A stretch of 25,579 nucleotides of DNA, taken from assembly GCA_030141605.1 (NCBI GenBank), contig JAQGDQ010001786.1, positions 1-25,579 of the forward strand, given 5' to 3'. Shown here piece by piece: positions 9,438 through 17,620 of the stretch. Numbering within the stretch: position 1 is the stretch's first letter; the number at the start of each line of letters is the position of its first letter. The position numbers and the translations under genes are program-made. This DNA is from Tubiluchus corallicola. Taxonomy: Eukaryota; Priapulida; Priapulimorpha; Priapulimorphida; Tubiluchidae. The notes under the pieces are model-generated. The model saw only the letters and a list, made by a program, of their open reading frames with translations. It had not been told where the DNA came from and ran no database searches.

Positions 9438-9775
9438 CAGTGTTGCTTCACTTATCGTGGGTGTTCCGTTCCAGGCCCACCCGCGATAAGTGAATTTCCG
9501 CGAAGTAGGGACGCGATACTTATTATAGTAGTTATACATTATTTTAAGTCTTTATAAACCCTCCCCACACACTTATACATAACCTATAGATGCAAAATTT
9601 TTCAAATCTATACATTACTGTACAATACGTACTACACATGTGCAAAAATACTTTAGACGGAGTACCGCAAAAACCCGCGAAACAGCGAAAATACTGCGTT
9701 AAGTATTTTACATTGGTATTTTTGAAAACCCACGAAACAGCGAGTCCACGATAAACGAAATGCGAAAGAACACTG
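9438..9775. mobile_element. pogo-like MITE, 338 bp, TA target site
   Basis: The termini are CAGTGTTGCTTCACTTATCG and, inverted, CAGTGTTCTTTCGCATTTCG, flanked by TA on both sides. The next bases (GTTCCGTTCCAGGCCCACCC) and the inner CGCGAAACAGCGAAAATAC occur again in 23731-24150, so both belong to one family. The TA duplication and CAGT.. start point to the Tc1/mariner-pogo (Tigger-like) group. It is non-coding. Confidence 0.85.
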
Positions 9776-10069
9776 TACTCAAATTACTATCCTGCTTTAT
9801 TGGCAAAGTTCTTGATTAATGGAGGGGAGATTTGTGCAATTAGGCTTGTGTAAAAAAATTTATACAAAAATTTAGATTTTGTAAAATTAACATTTTACAT
9901 ATTACAGTAAATGTAGTAAATATTTTATGATAAAAAGTAAGATAATTTATTCAGACATTCAGATGATTGAAAGAAGACAAAGATGTTTAACTTAACCAAA
10001 TCAGTTTCAGTGTCACTTATTTTTTGAGGTCAGTCTTCCAGTTTCCTAATTTTTATATCATCTTGTTAG

Positions 10070-10252
10070 ATCCTAATGAACCTGGATCTGAACCGGATGC
10101 TGATGGAGAACCAGGAGCCGAACCTGGAGCTGAACCAGTACCTGAGCCTGCTCCTGAACCTGGTGCAGAACCGGGAGCCGAACCGGGAGCTGAACCGGGA
10201 GCCGAGCCTGGAGCTGAACCTGGTGCAGAACCAGGGGCTGGGCCGGATGCAG
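10070..10252 (+). CDS. Exon 6: GAEP repeat exon inserted in DOMON 1
   Basis: The exon starts after ATCTTGTTAG and ends GATGCAG before GTCAGT; it is 183 nt (61 codons) and phase 1-1. It encodes DPNEPGSEPDADGEP, then a long run of GAEP units with a few PEP variants (VPEPAPEP), closing with GAGPDAG. There are 13 EP dipeptides. It resembles exon 4 in being acidic, Pro- and Glu-rich, and it shares the opening DP, but it has no His. It joins to EPKGPPPSHPMDC of exon 7. Open frames on the other strand and in the other + frames are shadows of the repeat. Confidence 0.88.
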
Positions 10253-10270
10253 GTCAGTGTATGATTAATG

Positions 10271-10601
10271 ATGTGTGCTTGCAAACCAAAAGTCCATAAG
10301 TCGGCATAGTTAAAACTACGTCATGATACTTCAATGTAGAATGCACGAAAAATTGGGTCAAATTTCAATTTTTTATTTTTTATACAAACCAACGCTAAAT
10401 ATATTGGACTTTAATGTCCTAGCATCAACTTGTCAGAAAAATGTTTAAAAAATACTAAAAATCTAAGTTTATAACCCTGATCATAATTTTCTGTCTAGAA
10501 ATTAGTCCTGTAATTATGAAAAAACTTGTATATTTAAACACGATTGTAGCTCGTAGAATCAGTCATTTTGCTCTGTTCTGTTCTGGTTTGCAAGCACACA
10601 T
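10271..10601. mobile_element. Inverted-repeat element with perfect 18-bp termini
   Basis: ATGTGTGCTTGCAAACCA at 10271-10288 is repeated exactly in inverted orientation at 10584-10601. The interior (about 295 bp) is AT-rich and non-coding. I cannot fix a target duplication (ATG-rich flanks on both sides), so the superfamily is unassigned. It begins 18 nt after the exon 6 donor. Confidence 0.65.
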
Positions 10602-10671
10602 ATGTAATTTAAAAATTTCATACTTTGTTCGTTGCTTCAGCTATTAAGGACAGATTTTAATTTGCAGTACG

Positions 10672-10689
10672 TTAGATCACGTTATAATT
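10672..10689. repeat. Target site duplication, left, of LINE copy A
   Basis: TTAGATCACGTTATAATT, matched at 11112-11129 with one difference. Confidence 0.85.
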
Positions 10690-11111
10690 CTTCTTCTTCC
10701 CAGCTTATCCCTATGCGAGGTCGCCATTGTGAATGAGTCTTCTCCACGCATTCCTGTTGATGACCATCTCTTCATTTATGTTCTTCTCTCTAAGGTCTCC
10801 ATTAATACATTCAATCCATCTCCGCTTGGGTCGTCCTCTTCTTCTATTTCCCAGCACTTCCATTTCCATGACCTCCCTTCCCACGTGATCTTCCCCGACT
10901 CTTCTTTTCAGGTGTCCATACCATCGCAATCTTGCGAGGCTTCCACTACTTTCACTGTTCCTCTGATATTATTATTTCTAATTTTATCTCTTCTTGTTAT
11001 TCCTACCATCCATGTCAACATCCTCATCTCCACCACATCCATTTTCTTCTCTTCGGTCTTCTTTAGAGGTGCTGCTTCCAGCCCATAGATTAGAGCGGGT
11101 CTGACCACTTC
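10690..11111 (-). mobile_element. 5'-truncated LINE 3' end (RTE-like), copy A, with 18-bp target duplication
   Basis: Read on the minus strand, it encodes the end of a non-LTR reverse transcriptase ORF in two frames: YGLEAAPLKKTEEKK, MLTWMVGITRRDKIRN, NIRGTVKVVEAS, then WYGHLKRRVGEDHVGREV and GNRRRGRPKRRW. The order fits the C-terminus of RTE-like elements common in animals. A one-base shift separates VEAS from RWYGH. The 3' tail is a short GAA repeat. The flanks TTAGATCACGTTATAATT (10672-10689) and TTAGATCACGGTATAATT (11112-11129) are an 18-bp target duplication with one mismatch, which proves retrotransposition into intron 6. Confidence 0.85.
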
Positions 11112-11129
11112 TTAGATCACGGTATAATT
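11112..11129. repeat. Target site duplication, right, of LINE copy A
   Basis: TTAGATCACGGTATAATT, partner of 10672-10689. Confidence 0.85.
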
Positions 11130-11208
11130 ACAATGTAATAATTGTGTTCGCTTCCATATTTTGCTTGTCTACATTAATATCTACTTTATGAAAATGACTT
11201 TTCCACAG

Positions 11209-11424
11209 AGCCAAAAGGTCCTCCGCCTAGTCATCCTATGGACTGTTCCGACATAGTGGTGGGATCAGCCCGTGGCTACCGCTCGCGTATCTACGACGCC
11301 TATACTCGTGATCGGTCGACTCCACAAGCTGACGCATTCTACGGTGGTGACGATGATTTGACGGCAGCTATTGGTTATGAAGATGAGGGAATAACGACTT
11401 TACTGTGGCGACGAAAGCTCAGAT
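11209..11424 (+). CDS. Exon 7: DOMON 1 core (SDIVVG)
   Basis: The exon follows TTTTCCACAG and ends before GTAAGA; it is 216 nt, phase 1-1. It encodes EPKGPPPSHPMDCSDIVVG, SARGYRSRIYDAYTRDRSTP, then QADAFYGGDDDLTAAIGYED and EGITTLLWRRKLR. SDIVVG is the DOMON motif seen as SDxVVG in Skeletor-type proteins, and ITTLLWRRKL is the matching late strand. Cys at MDCSD and Cys in ACFDF (exon 4) sit at either end of the low-complexity insert and could pair; that pairing is inference. The exon is unusually well conserved in character compared with the flanking repeats. Confidence 0.9.
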
Positions 11425-11493
11425 GTAAGAAGTTTTAAATTTCTTGATTTTTAGGTAATAGTTTCAGCTTAGTCTTGTCACAGCACTGAAATA

Positions 11494-12369
11494 CAGTAAA
11501 TCCTCGCTTAACGACGCTAATGGGTTCCAACAAAATGCGACGTTAAGCGAAACGTCGTTAAACGAAACCAAGACTCCCATAGAAAGTAATGTAAAAGAAC
11601 TGAGATACGTTTCAGAGGCAAAAATCAATACTGCTTAAATCATAAGTTAAACATTCTATGAGTTTTATTCATATTTCTACTGATTAATGTCTTCCTGTTT
11701 GCCTGAAACCACCTATAGACCTTGGGAATTTTACCTAGCTACTTAGTCTGGTTGCTATAGCAACAGGTTGCAGGCAAAATTTGGTTAACGTTTAATTCTA
11801 GTCAGCGGTTGAACGATAAACACGGCAGAGTCAAAACCAAGCCCTGGGACGACCTTGGGAATTTTACCTAGCTACTTAGTCTAGTTGCTATAGCAACAGG
11901 TTGCAGGCAAAATTTCGTTAACGTTTAATTCTAGTCAGCGGTTGAACGATAAACACGGCAGAGTCAAAACCAAGCCCTGGGACGACCTTGGGAATTTTAC
12001 CTGCATTTACCCATTTTAGTCCGGTTGCTATGGTAACAGGTTGCAGGCAAAATTACTCGCTAGTCACTCTTGACAGTTGATACAAACCGGTAGTGATACA
12101 GTAGTAGCATAAGTAGTCAGTTGGGAAGCAAAAACATGTATAATAACTGCATTGTTTACATTACTAGTGCATTTTTCGTAGAGAATAACACAATATGAGA
12201 TGTTTTAATGCATCAACTTGGCTAAAAATTTTGTTGGTCAAATAAAAATTTGCCCTGAGCAAAGTATAAAAATTGCCGTTAAAGTGAAACGTGTGTTGTT
12301 AAGTTAAAAAGGTGTCAAATGATTGCGAAACGTCGCTGAATGGGGGGATCATGAAGCGAGGACTTCCTG
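11494..12369. mobile_element. pogo-like MITE, 876 bp, with internal tandem
   Basis: The termini are CAGTAAATCCTCGCTTAACG and, inverted, CAGGAAGTCCTCGCTTCATG, each flanked by TA. Subterminal AACGTCGTTAAACGAAACC and GCGAAACGTCGCTGAATG continue the inverted character. The TA target site and CAG start suggest a pogo/Tigger-type non-autonomous element of a different family from 9438-9775. The centre holds a 133-bp tandem repeat (11718-12040). No transposase frame is visible. Confidence 0.8.
11718..12050. repeat. 133-bp tandem repeat, about 2.5 copies
   Basis: Copies begin GACCTTGGGAATTTTACCT at 11718, 11851 and 11984. The first two are nearly identical (one visible difference near TTGGTTAACG/TTCGTTAACG); the third diverges after GGTTGCAGGCAAAATT. 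The array lies inside the MITE 11494-12369. Confidence 0.92.
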
Positions 12370-12790
12370 TATATTGTCTTCATCTGCACAAGAAGAAGAA
12401 TTTTAACATTGTGGCTACTGAGTTACTTCTTGAATAGTTATCAGGATTAGAACATCTTTACGAGAAATCCATAGATGAATTGTGACGACTTGGTCCTCCT
12501 TCGAAATGCCTTGGAAGCCCTGCCGTTTTAAGATTCTTGCAGGAAATTGTGAAATCTTTCTTAGAATTGGCCAAGCATAGCATCAAACGTATGCTTTTTC
12601 TGACCGCCGAATATCGTTCTTAACAACATGGACATTTCAGGTCGGCTTTCCAGAATCCTTAAATTGTGCTGCTTTGCCACTGTTTAAAATATATCTTGCT
12701 AAGTGTAAGTAAAAAATATAGTTACATGAAGCCCAGCAGGAGTGATTGACTCTCTGTCAGTTTTCTAAAAAATGTTTTTTTTTGTGCTAG
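12370..12790. other. Intron 7, last part, nothing recognised
   Basis: No exon, RNA gene or repeat element is seen. The polypyrimidine tract before exon 8 is TTTTTTTTTGTGCTAG. Confidence 0.5.
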
Positions 12791-13006
12791 CAAACGAGAG
12801 GACAGATTACACATTCAAACATGGAATGATGTCAGTAATTTGGGCACTGGGCCAGGAACACGACCAGGATCGTATCTATCACCGACCGCCTTCGGGTCTG
12901 GAAAGAGCAACGGAAAACTCGGATACGGAGTTTTACAAAAAGGATGAATTCAAATACCACGGACGGAACGCTTTCCAGCGCGGAACTGTTCAGATCAACT
13001 TTCTTG
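12791..13006 (+). CDS. Exon 8: end of first DOMON domain
   Basis: The exon follows TTTTTTGTGCTAG and ends before GTAAGTGAG, a near-consensus donor. It is 216 nt, phase 1-1. It encodes SNERTDYTFKHGMMSVIWAL, GQEHDQDRIYHRPPSGLERA, TENSDTEFYKKDEF and KYHGRNAFQRGTVQINFLG. TDYTF..MMSVIWALGQ is the terminal DOMON strand pattern (TDhxh...hhVIWAhGQ). The tail KYHGRNAFQRGTVQINFL may form the end of the domain or the linker to DOMON 2. It is followed by an 8.2-kb repeat-filled intron. Confidence 0.9.
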
Positions 13007-13092
13007 GTAAGTGAGACGACGAATTGCATCACGTTTTTCTCTTCTGTGTACATCAACAACTGTTTAGCTTTCTTGTTCTTGTCTTTAGTTTT

Positions 13093-13110
13093 GTTTATTG
13101 TACTTGAAAT
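13093..13110. repeat. Target site duplication, left, of LINE copy B
   Basis: GTTTATTGTACTTGAAAT, repeated at 13618-13635 with one difference. Confidence 0.85.
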
Positions 13111-13617
13111 CTTCTTCTTCTTCTTCTTCTTCTTCCCAGCTTTTCCCTATTCGGGGTCGCCGTTGTGAATGAGTCTTCTCCACACATTCCTGTTGTTGAC
13201 CATCTCTTCATTTATGTCTTCCCTTCCCACATGATCTTCACCGACTCTTCTTTTCAGGTGTCCATACCATCGCAATCTTGCGAGGCTTCCACTACTTTTA
13301 CTGTTCCTCTGATATTATTATTTCTAATTTTATCTCTTCTTGTTATTCCCACCATCCATCTCAACATCCTCATCTCCACCACACCCATTTTCTTCTCTTT
13401 GGTCTTCTTTAGAGAAGCTGCTTCCAGCCCATAGATTAGAGTGGGTCTGACCACTATCTTTGTGGACTTTACCTTTAAGTCTCACCGACTCATTCATAGA
13501 AGGCTTTGGCGCAGTTTTTACAGGGGGATGCCCTTCCTGACCCTAACCCTCTCTATTTATCCGGGCTTGGGACCGGCACTGAGTTAGGCTGGCTTGCTCC
13601 CCCCTCCCAGTGGCTAG
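13111..13617 (-). mobile_element. 5'-truncated LINE 3' end (RTE-like), copy B, with 18-bp target duplication
   Basis: Minus-strand relative of copy A (10690-11111): the same RT C-terminal text (YGLEAASLKKTKEKK, MLRWMVGITRRDKIRN), the same one-base shift after VEAS, and a longer GAA tail. Compared with A it lacks about 95 nt around 13217 but reaches further 5' to 13617, through GGATGCCCTTCCTGACCC and CCGGGCTTGGGACCGGC. The flanks GTTTATTGTACTTGAAAT (13093-13110) and GTTTATTGTACTTGCAAT (13618-13635) are an 18-bp target duplication with one mismatch. Confidence 0.85.
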
Positions 13618-13635
13618 GTTTATTGTACTTGCAAT
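13618..13635. repeat. Target site duplication, right, of LINE copy B
   Basis: GTTTATTGTACTTGCAAT, partner of 13093-13110. Confidence 0.85.
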
Positions 13636-14025
13636 AATATCAGGTAATTAGCTTTCAAATTGGATCTCCTGTATATTTATAAAAACATATATCCACCGCT
13701 ATCCACCCTTTTATATATAGAAATAGCCACTTTTTTGTTCATGTTTTACCAATCTTTAAATTTGATGCTGCTTTCATTGAAGCCTCTGTTAGTTGTTGTA
13801 CAAAGATTACAATGTGATTGTGAAGTGTTTTAAGTCTATGGTACATCAAAACGTCTAGCGTCTGGCGTCTATGTTCAGCGTCTGGATGCGAGAAACAATA
13901 TCATACATTGTCAATGGGTGACGAAACCAAAGATTTTGGCAACGGACTCTGGAAGCCAGAAATCGTCTGAAAATAGCCTTCAGCTAATGCTATCTTTCAA
14001 ATATGTTGAGGATAAATAAAGTATT
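13636..14025. other. Intron 8 sequence, possibly the 3' part of an unassigned retroelement
   Basis: There is no coding signal. GCGTCT occurs several times near 13857-13885. The segment ends GGATAAATAAAGTATT directly before the (TAC)n tract, the same arrangement as the SINE tail at 23160 (AAATAAAGATT before ATT units), so a retroelement end is possible but not shown. Confidence 0.3.

Positions 14026-14108
<83 letters not shown>
14026..14108. repeat. (TAC)n microsatellite
   Basis: About 27 perfect TAC/ACT units directly after AAATAAAGTATT. Confidence 0.97.
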
Positions 14109-14293
14109 GCCAGATACTGGAAGCTTTTCTGTTTTTAGTGTCTGACTTTTAGCGTCTGCTCCTCAAACAGCCAATGGGGACTGCTGTATTCTGTTTCAGT
14201 AGTTGTGTTTAATTTGCATTTAGCAATCATGTCAGGTAATTAGCATTCAAAAATGATCTCCTTCAAATTTTAGCCGTCAAATAAACTTTTAAG

Positions 14294-14645
14294 TTCACTA
14301 AGCGAATAAACTTTGTACGAGTTCGTCACTAAGCGAATAAACTTTGTACGAGTTCGTCACTAAGCGAATAAACTTTGTACGAGTTCGTCACTAAGCGAAT
14401 AAACTTTGTACGAGTTCGTCACTAAGCGAATAAACTTTGTACGAGTTCGTCGCTAAGCGAATCAAATTTGTACAAATTCGTCGCTAAGCGAGTCAACTTT
14501 GTACAAGTTCCTCGCTAAGCGAATCAGCTTTTTACAAGTTTGTCGCTAAGCGAATAAACTTTGTACATGTACAAATTCGTCACTAATCGAATAAACTTTG
14601 TACAAGTTTGTCACTAAATGAATAAACTTTGTACAAGTTCATGGT
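14294..14645. repeat. 31-bp minisatellite, about 11 copies
   Basis: The unit is CTAAGCGAATAAACTTTGTA followed by CGAGTTCGTCA. The first five copies are almost identical with a 31-nt step (AGCGAATAAA at 14301, 14332 and onward). Later copies drift (TACAAGTT, GAATCAG). There are no unique spacers, so this is not a CRISPR-like array. Confidence 0.93.
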
Positions 14646-14697
14646 CATAATCTGTGCTTGGTGATCAAATTTAAAATTTAAGCTTTGAATGGGTTGG

Positions 14698-14701
<4 letters not shown>

Positions 14702-14786
<85 letters not shown>

Positions 14787-14789
14787 CCG

Positions 14790-14828
<39 letters not shown>

Positions 14829-14914
14829 TCTCTTCCCCTCTCTCTCTCTATTTCTCTCTCTCTCTCTCTCTCTCTTTCTATCTCTCTCTCTCTCTCTTCC
14901 TCTCTTCCCCTCTC
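14702..14914. repeat. (TC)n tract 5' of LINE copy 1
   Basis: Long (TC)n with minor interruptions (GCTCCGC, CTTCCTCTTCCCC). It directly abuts the truncated 5' end of the LINE copy. Open frames of LSLSLS or RERERE type are artefacts. Confidence 0.97.
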
Positions 14915-15834
14915 TCTTCAAGCTTTTTCTTAAACTCACAAAGACTTGAATCCCGAATATTGTAATCCGCTTGCTCACATTTTATTACACGCAGCAAGGC
15001 ATGTCTGTCAGGTGGGGACATAGTCAGTCTACAACTTTTAATATTGGAAATGGAGTACGCCAAGGTGGCAAGATGTCACCATTTCTTTTTAATTTTTATT
15101 TTAAAGATCTAAGTGTTAAGCTTTCATCCACCCAACTTGGTTGCAATGTGTCGAACATGGTTATGAACCACCTGATGTACGCTGACGATGTTTGTTTGTT
15201 AGCAACAACGATTACGGCCCTACAGCAACTACTAGACGTGTATAAATTGTATGCTGAACAGTATGACATAAAAATTAATGTAGCTAAAACTAAACTTATG
15301 TCTGTTAATTCAAACATCATGAGAAATTTTATGTTTGGTAACATCAAACTAGATAATAATGTTTTACGTACCTGTGATAATGAAAAATATTTGGGACATA
15401 TTATTTCAAATGATAACCGAGATGACCTTGACATTATTAATCAAAGATCCCTATACTATTGTCGTACAAACCAACTTATTAGAAAATTCAGCTATTGTTC
15501 TGTTGATGTTAAAAGATATCTATTTAATGCTTACTGTAATACATTCTATTGCATGTCTACTTGGAGACATTTTAATAATGGTAATATCTTAAAACTTAAA
15601 ATTGCGCACAATGTGTCAAAAAGATTATTTTTCGGATATGCATATGATTACAGTGCTCGTGAGATGAGTGTTGAAATTCACGTGATGTATTTTGATGTAT
15701 TACGTAGAAAATCTGTGTTAAGTTTAATGAAAAGATTTGATACTAGTGATAATTTAATGTGCCAGAAAATTTTAGTAAGCGATGCCAAATTTACATCGCA
15801 CATTAGACAGCAATGGTGGAGACTATTATTGTAA
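14915..15834 (+). pseudogene. Broken LINE ORF2 3' part (RT palm to C-terminus)
   Basis: This corresponds to the last third of the intact ORF2. It retains NGVRQGGKMSPFLFN and the catalytic YADD, and ends at the same stop. Besides the 5' truncation it has an in-frame TGA at 14947-14949 where the full-length copy has TCA (KTSIPN). A Met at 14971 leaves 287 open codons, but these lack the endonuclease and the first RT motifs. Visible residue differences from the intact copy: YAEQ/YTEQ, NSNIMRNFMFG/NSSIMRNFRFG, SVLSLM/SVSSLM. It is non-functional. Confidence 0.9.
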
Positions 15835-15940
15835 TTTTCATGTTTAACTAAGTTTGTGTGTGATTTGTTTGTAGTGGTTTTTTGTTTTTATGATGTTGTA
15901 TGTTGTATATATGTAATTTATATTATGAACTTATGTTTGA

Positions 15941-15946
15941 AATAAA
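15941..15946 (+). promoter_or_regulatory. AATAAA polyadenylation signal of LINE copy 1
   Basis: AATAAA lies about 15 nt before the element's 3' end. Confidence 0.6.
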
Positions 15947-15956
15947 GAATTAAATC

Positions 15957-15960
<4 letters not shown>

Positions 15961-15993
<33 letters not shown>

Positions 15994-16000
15994 CTCTCTC
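15961..16000. repeat. (TC)n tract between the two LINE copies
   Basis: Forty bases of TC with one G. It is both the 3' flank of the truncated copy and the 5' flank of the full-length copy. Confidence 0.97.
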
Positions 16001-16291
16001 TGCTGTCTGTTAATAGCAGTGGTGTGTGTACATCGTCTCTGTCTATTCGAGCTAATTTAATATATTTATAGTGAGAGTTGTAAAGTGAAACTTATATCAT
16101 ATTCTGCATGAATAAAAAGCGCATCCAGTTTAATGATTGGTTGAATTCTAAGAAAAACGATTGTCAAGATATTTCTGAAAAACTAAAATTCTGCAATAAT
16201 TCTTTTGTGAAGTTTTGCGTTACTTACCTGGTAAAACGGGTTTTCTTCCATGTATCAGTGTAGGGGTGATATCACGCCTAATTAACAGACA

Positions 16292-17620
16292 ATGGCAACA
16301 TGTATATTGTGTAGACGCAAGTATCCTGATGCCTCAAGCAGGATCGAATTTGGCTATCTCATTCTTTGTAACAAATGTTACAACGCTAGAATATCAGAAA
16401 GCGGAGGTGCTATTATACCCATCCAAGTTGAAAATGTCCAGGAAAGAGGCTCAGTAAGCAAGAATGCTGTATGCAGTGACACAGACGATGACAGTATAAG
16501 CCTAATTCACAACGAACTGAATTACTTTGCTCAAAATCAGTTGGAGGCAGGAGTGCCATTTGTAGATTTGGCTAAGGTTATTCACGACTTTTATTCGGAG
16601 GAAAAATGTGATGAGGCGAAAGCGGTGCTTATTGGCCTTATACCACGCGACAATACAGACAATCCAGAATTCGTGAAGAACAGAATCGGTCCATCCAAAA
16701 AGGCAAATGTGTGCAATGACATACTGAAGCTATTGCAATACGGCCCTATAATAAATGCTGCGCCTGCACCGAGATTTGCGGCCGCTTTCTCTCAAAACAT
16801 CCCGCCAATGAGTCTGAAATCAATGGATACATCAGTATTGTTAAAACAACTTCAAATTGTGCAACAGGACCTAGCGGTATTGAAAGATAAATTCATAACG
16901 AAGGAGGACTTAAATGAAATCTTAGACGCACGTTTTGCCAGCTCTAACATTGCCATAGCAAAGCAGAAGAGCTATTCTTCAGTAGTCCAGTCAGCAGGTG
17001 TGTTATCTTCCTCTTCAAAGTCTATCCCGCATAAGCCACCTACCACTAAGACGGTGACGCTGGGTGATTCAGGTAAGGATAGTGATGGCTTCACTAAAGT
17101 CGTACGTTCTGGTAAACGCCCCAAACTTCCTTCAACAAAGCCAGCATCTAAGCGGGTTATAACTGGTACTGCAACCAATAGTGAGGTAAAATCCAGCAAG
17201 CCGTTACGACAGTTGTTCGTTACGCGACTGGATAAGGACACTAACACTGGTGACATAGAACGGTTAATTATAGACCAATGCGACATTAAGGTGACTGTAA
17301 AACAGCTGCAGACGAAGTACAATACGTATAGTTCATTTGTGGTTAGCTGCTTCGGTAATGAAGAGAAGGACCAGATAATGAATCCGGAGATCTGGCCAGC
17401 TGGGGTGCTTGTTAAGCCATATTTCCCCCCGAAATCTGCACCTGACGGCAAAGATAAAAACGCTACAGCTAAGACAAGCGATCAGTCACAATCCGTGGCT
17501 GAGGCTGCTCAATCTACCGATGCTGGACATACAACGCAAGCGAGCCTGACACTCCTGGCAGCAAATCAACGTTCCTGGGGCTCAATGAGTTCTGTTGCTT
17601 CGAGTGATGGAAAATCTTGA
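16292..17620 (+). CDS. LINE ORF1 protein (RNA-binding, 442 aa)
   Basis: ORF1 proteins bind the element's RNA and act as nucleic-acid chaperones in the RNP. The chain opens MATCILCRRK with Cys pairs C4/C7 and C26/C29 (CNKC), probably a small zinc finger. Residues about 72-155 form a helical domain (FAQNQLEAGVPFVDLAKV, IHDFYSEEKCDEAKAVL, ILKLLQYGP) that I recall from ORF1s of other invertebrate LINEs. Residues about 180-215 (LLKQLQIVQQDLAVLKDK) look like a coiled coil. Residues about 306-380 (QLFVTRLDKDTNTGDIERLI, YSSFVVSCFGNEEKDQIM, WPAGVLVKPYFPP) are RRM-like. The tail is Ser/Thr/Ala-rich. It overlaps the start of ORF2 by 14 nt. It is intact, with no stop or shift. Confidence 0.88.
   Translation: MATCILCRRKYPDASSRIEFGYLILCNKCYNARISESGGAIIPIQVENVQERGSVSKNAVCSDTDDDSISLIHNELNYFAQNQLEAGVPFVDLAKVIHDFYSEEKCDEAKAVLIGLIPRDNTDNPEFVKNRIGPSKKANVCNDILKLLQYGPIINAAPAPRFAAAFSQNIPPMSLKSMDTSVLLKQLQIVQQDLAVLKDKFITKEDLNEILDARFASSNIAIAKQKSYSSVVQSAGVLSSSSKSIPHKPPTTKTVTLGDSGKDSDGFTKVVRSGKRPKLPSTKPASKRVITGTATNSEVKSSKPLRQLFVTRLDKDTNTGDIERLIIDQCDIKVTVKQLQTKYNTYSSFVVSCFGNEEKDQIMNPEIWPAGVLVKPYFPPKSAPDGKDKNATAKTSDQSQSVAEAAQSTDAGHTTQASLTLLAANQRSWGSMSSVASSDGKS

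Larger units (their letters stand above)
14915..15960 (+). mobile_element. 5'-truncated copy of the (TC)n-associated LINE
   Basis: Near-identical to 19579-20623: by eye about a dozen or so differences over some 1,045 bp, roughly 98-99 % identity. The 5' break falls inside the RT domain, at TTCAAGCTTTTTCTTAAAC, directly joined to the TC tract. The 3' end is AATAAAGAATTAAATCAAAA, followed at once by another TC tract. High identity means that both copies derive from a recently active source. Confidence 0.93.

Noticed and set aside
14294-14645. CRISPR-like direct repeats
   Set aside because: The 31-bp units are contiguous with no unique spacers, and the context is an animal intron.
14583-14949. 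SLSLSL and RERERE frames in TC tracts
   Set aside because: Microsatellite artefacts; the same applies to 20582-20941.
17595-17606. ORF2 start at 17595
   Set aside because: The codon there is TTG. The first ATG in the frame is at 17607, with another at 17622.
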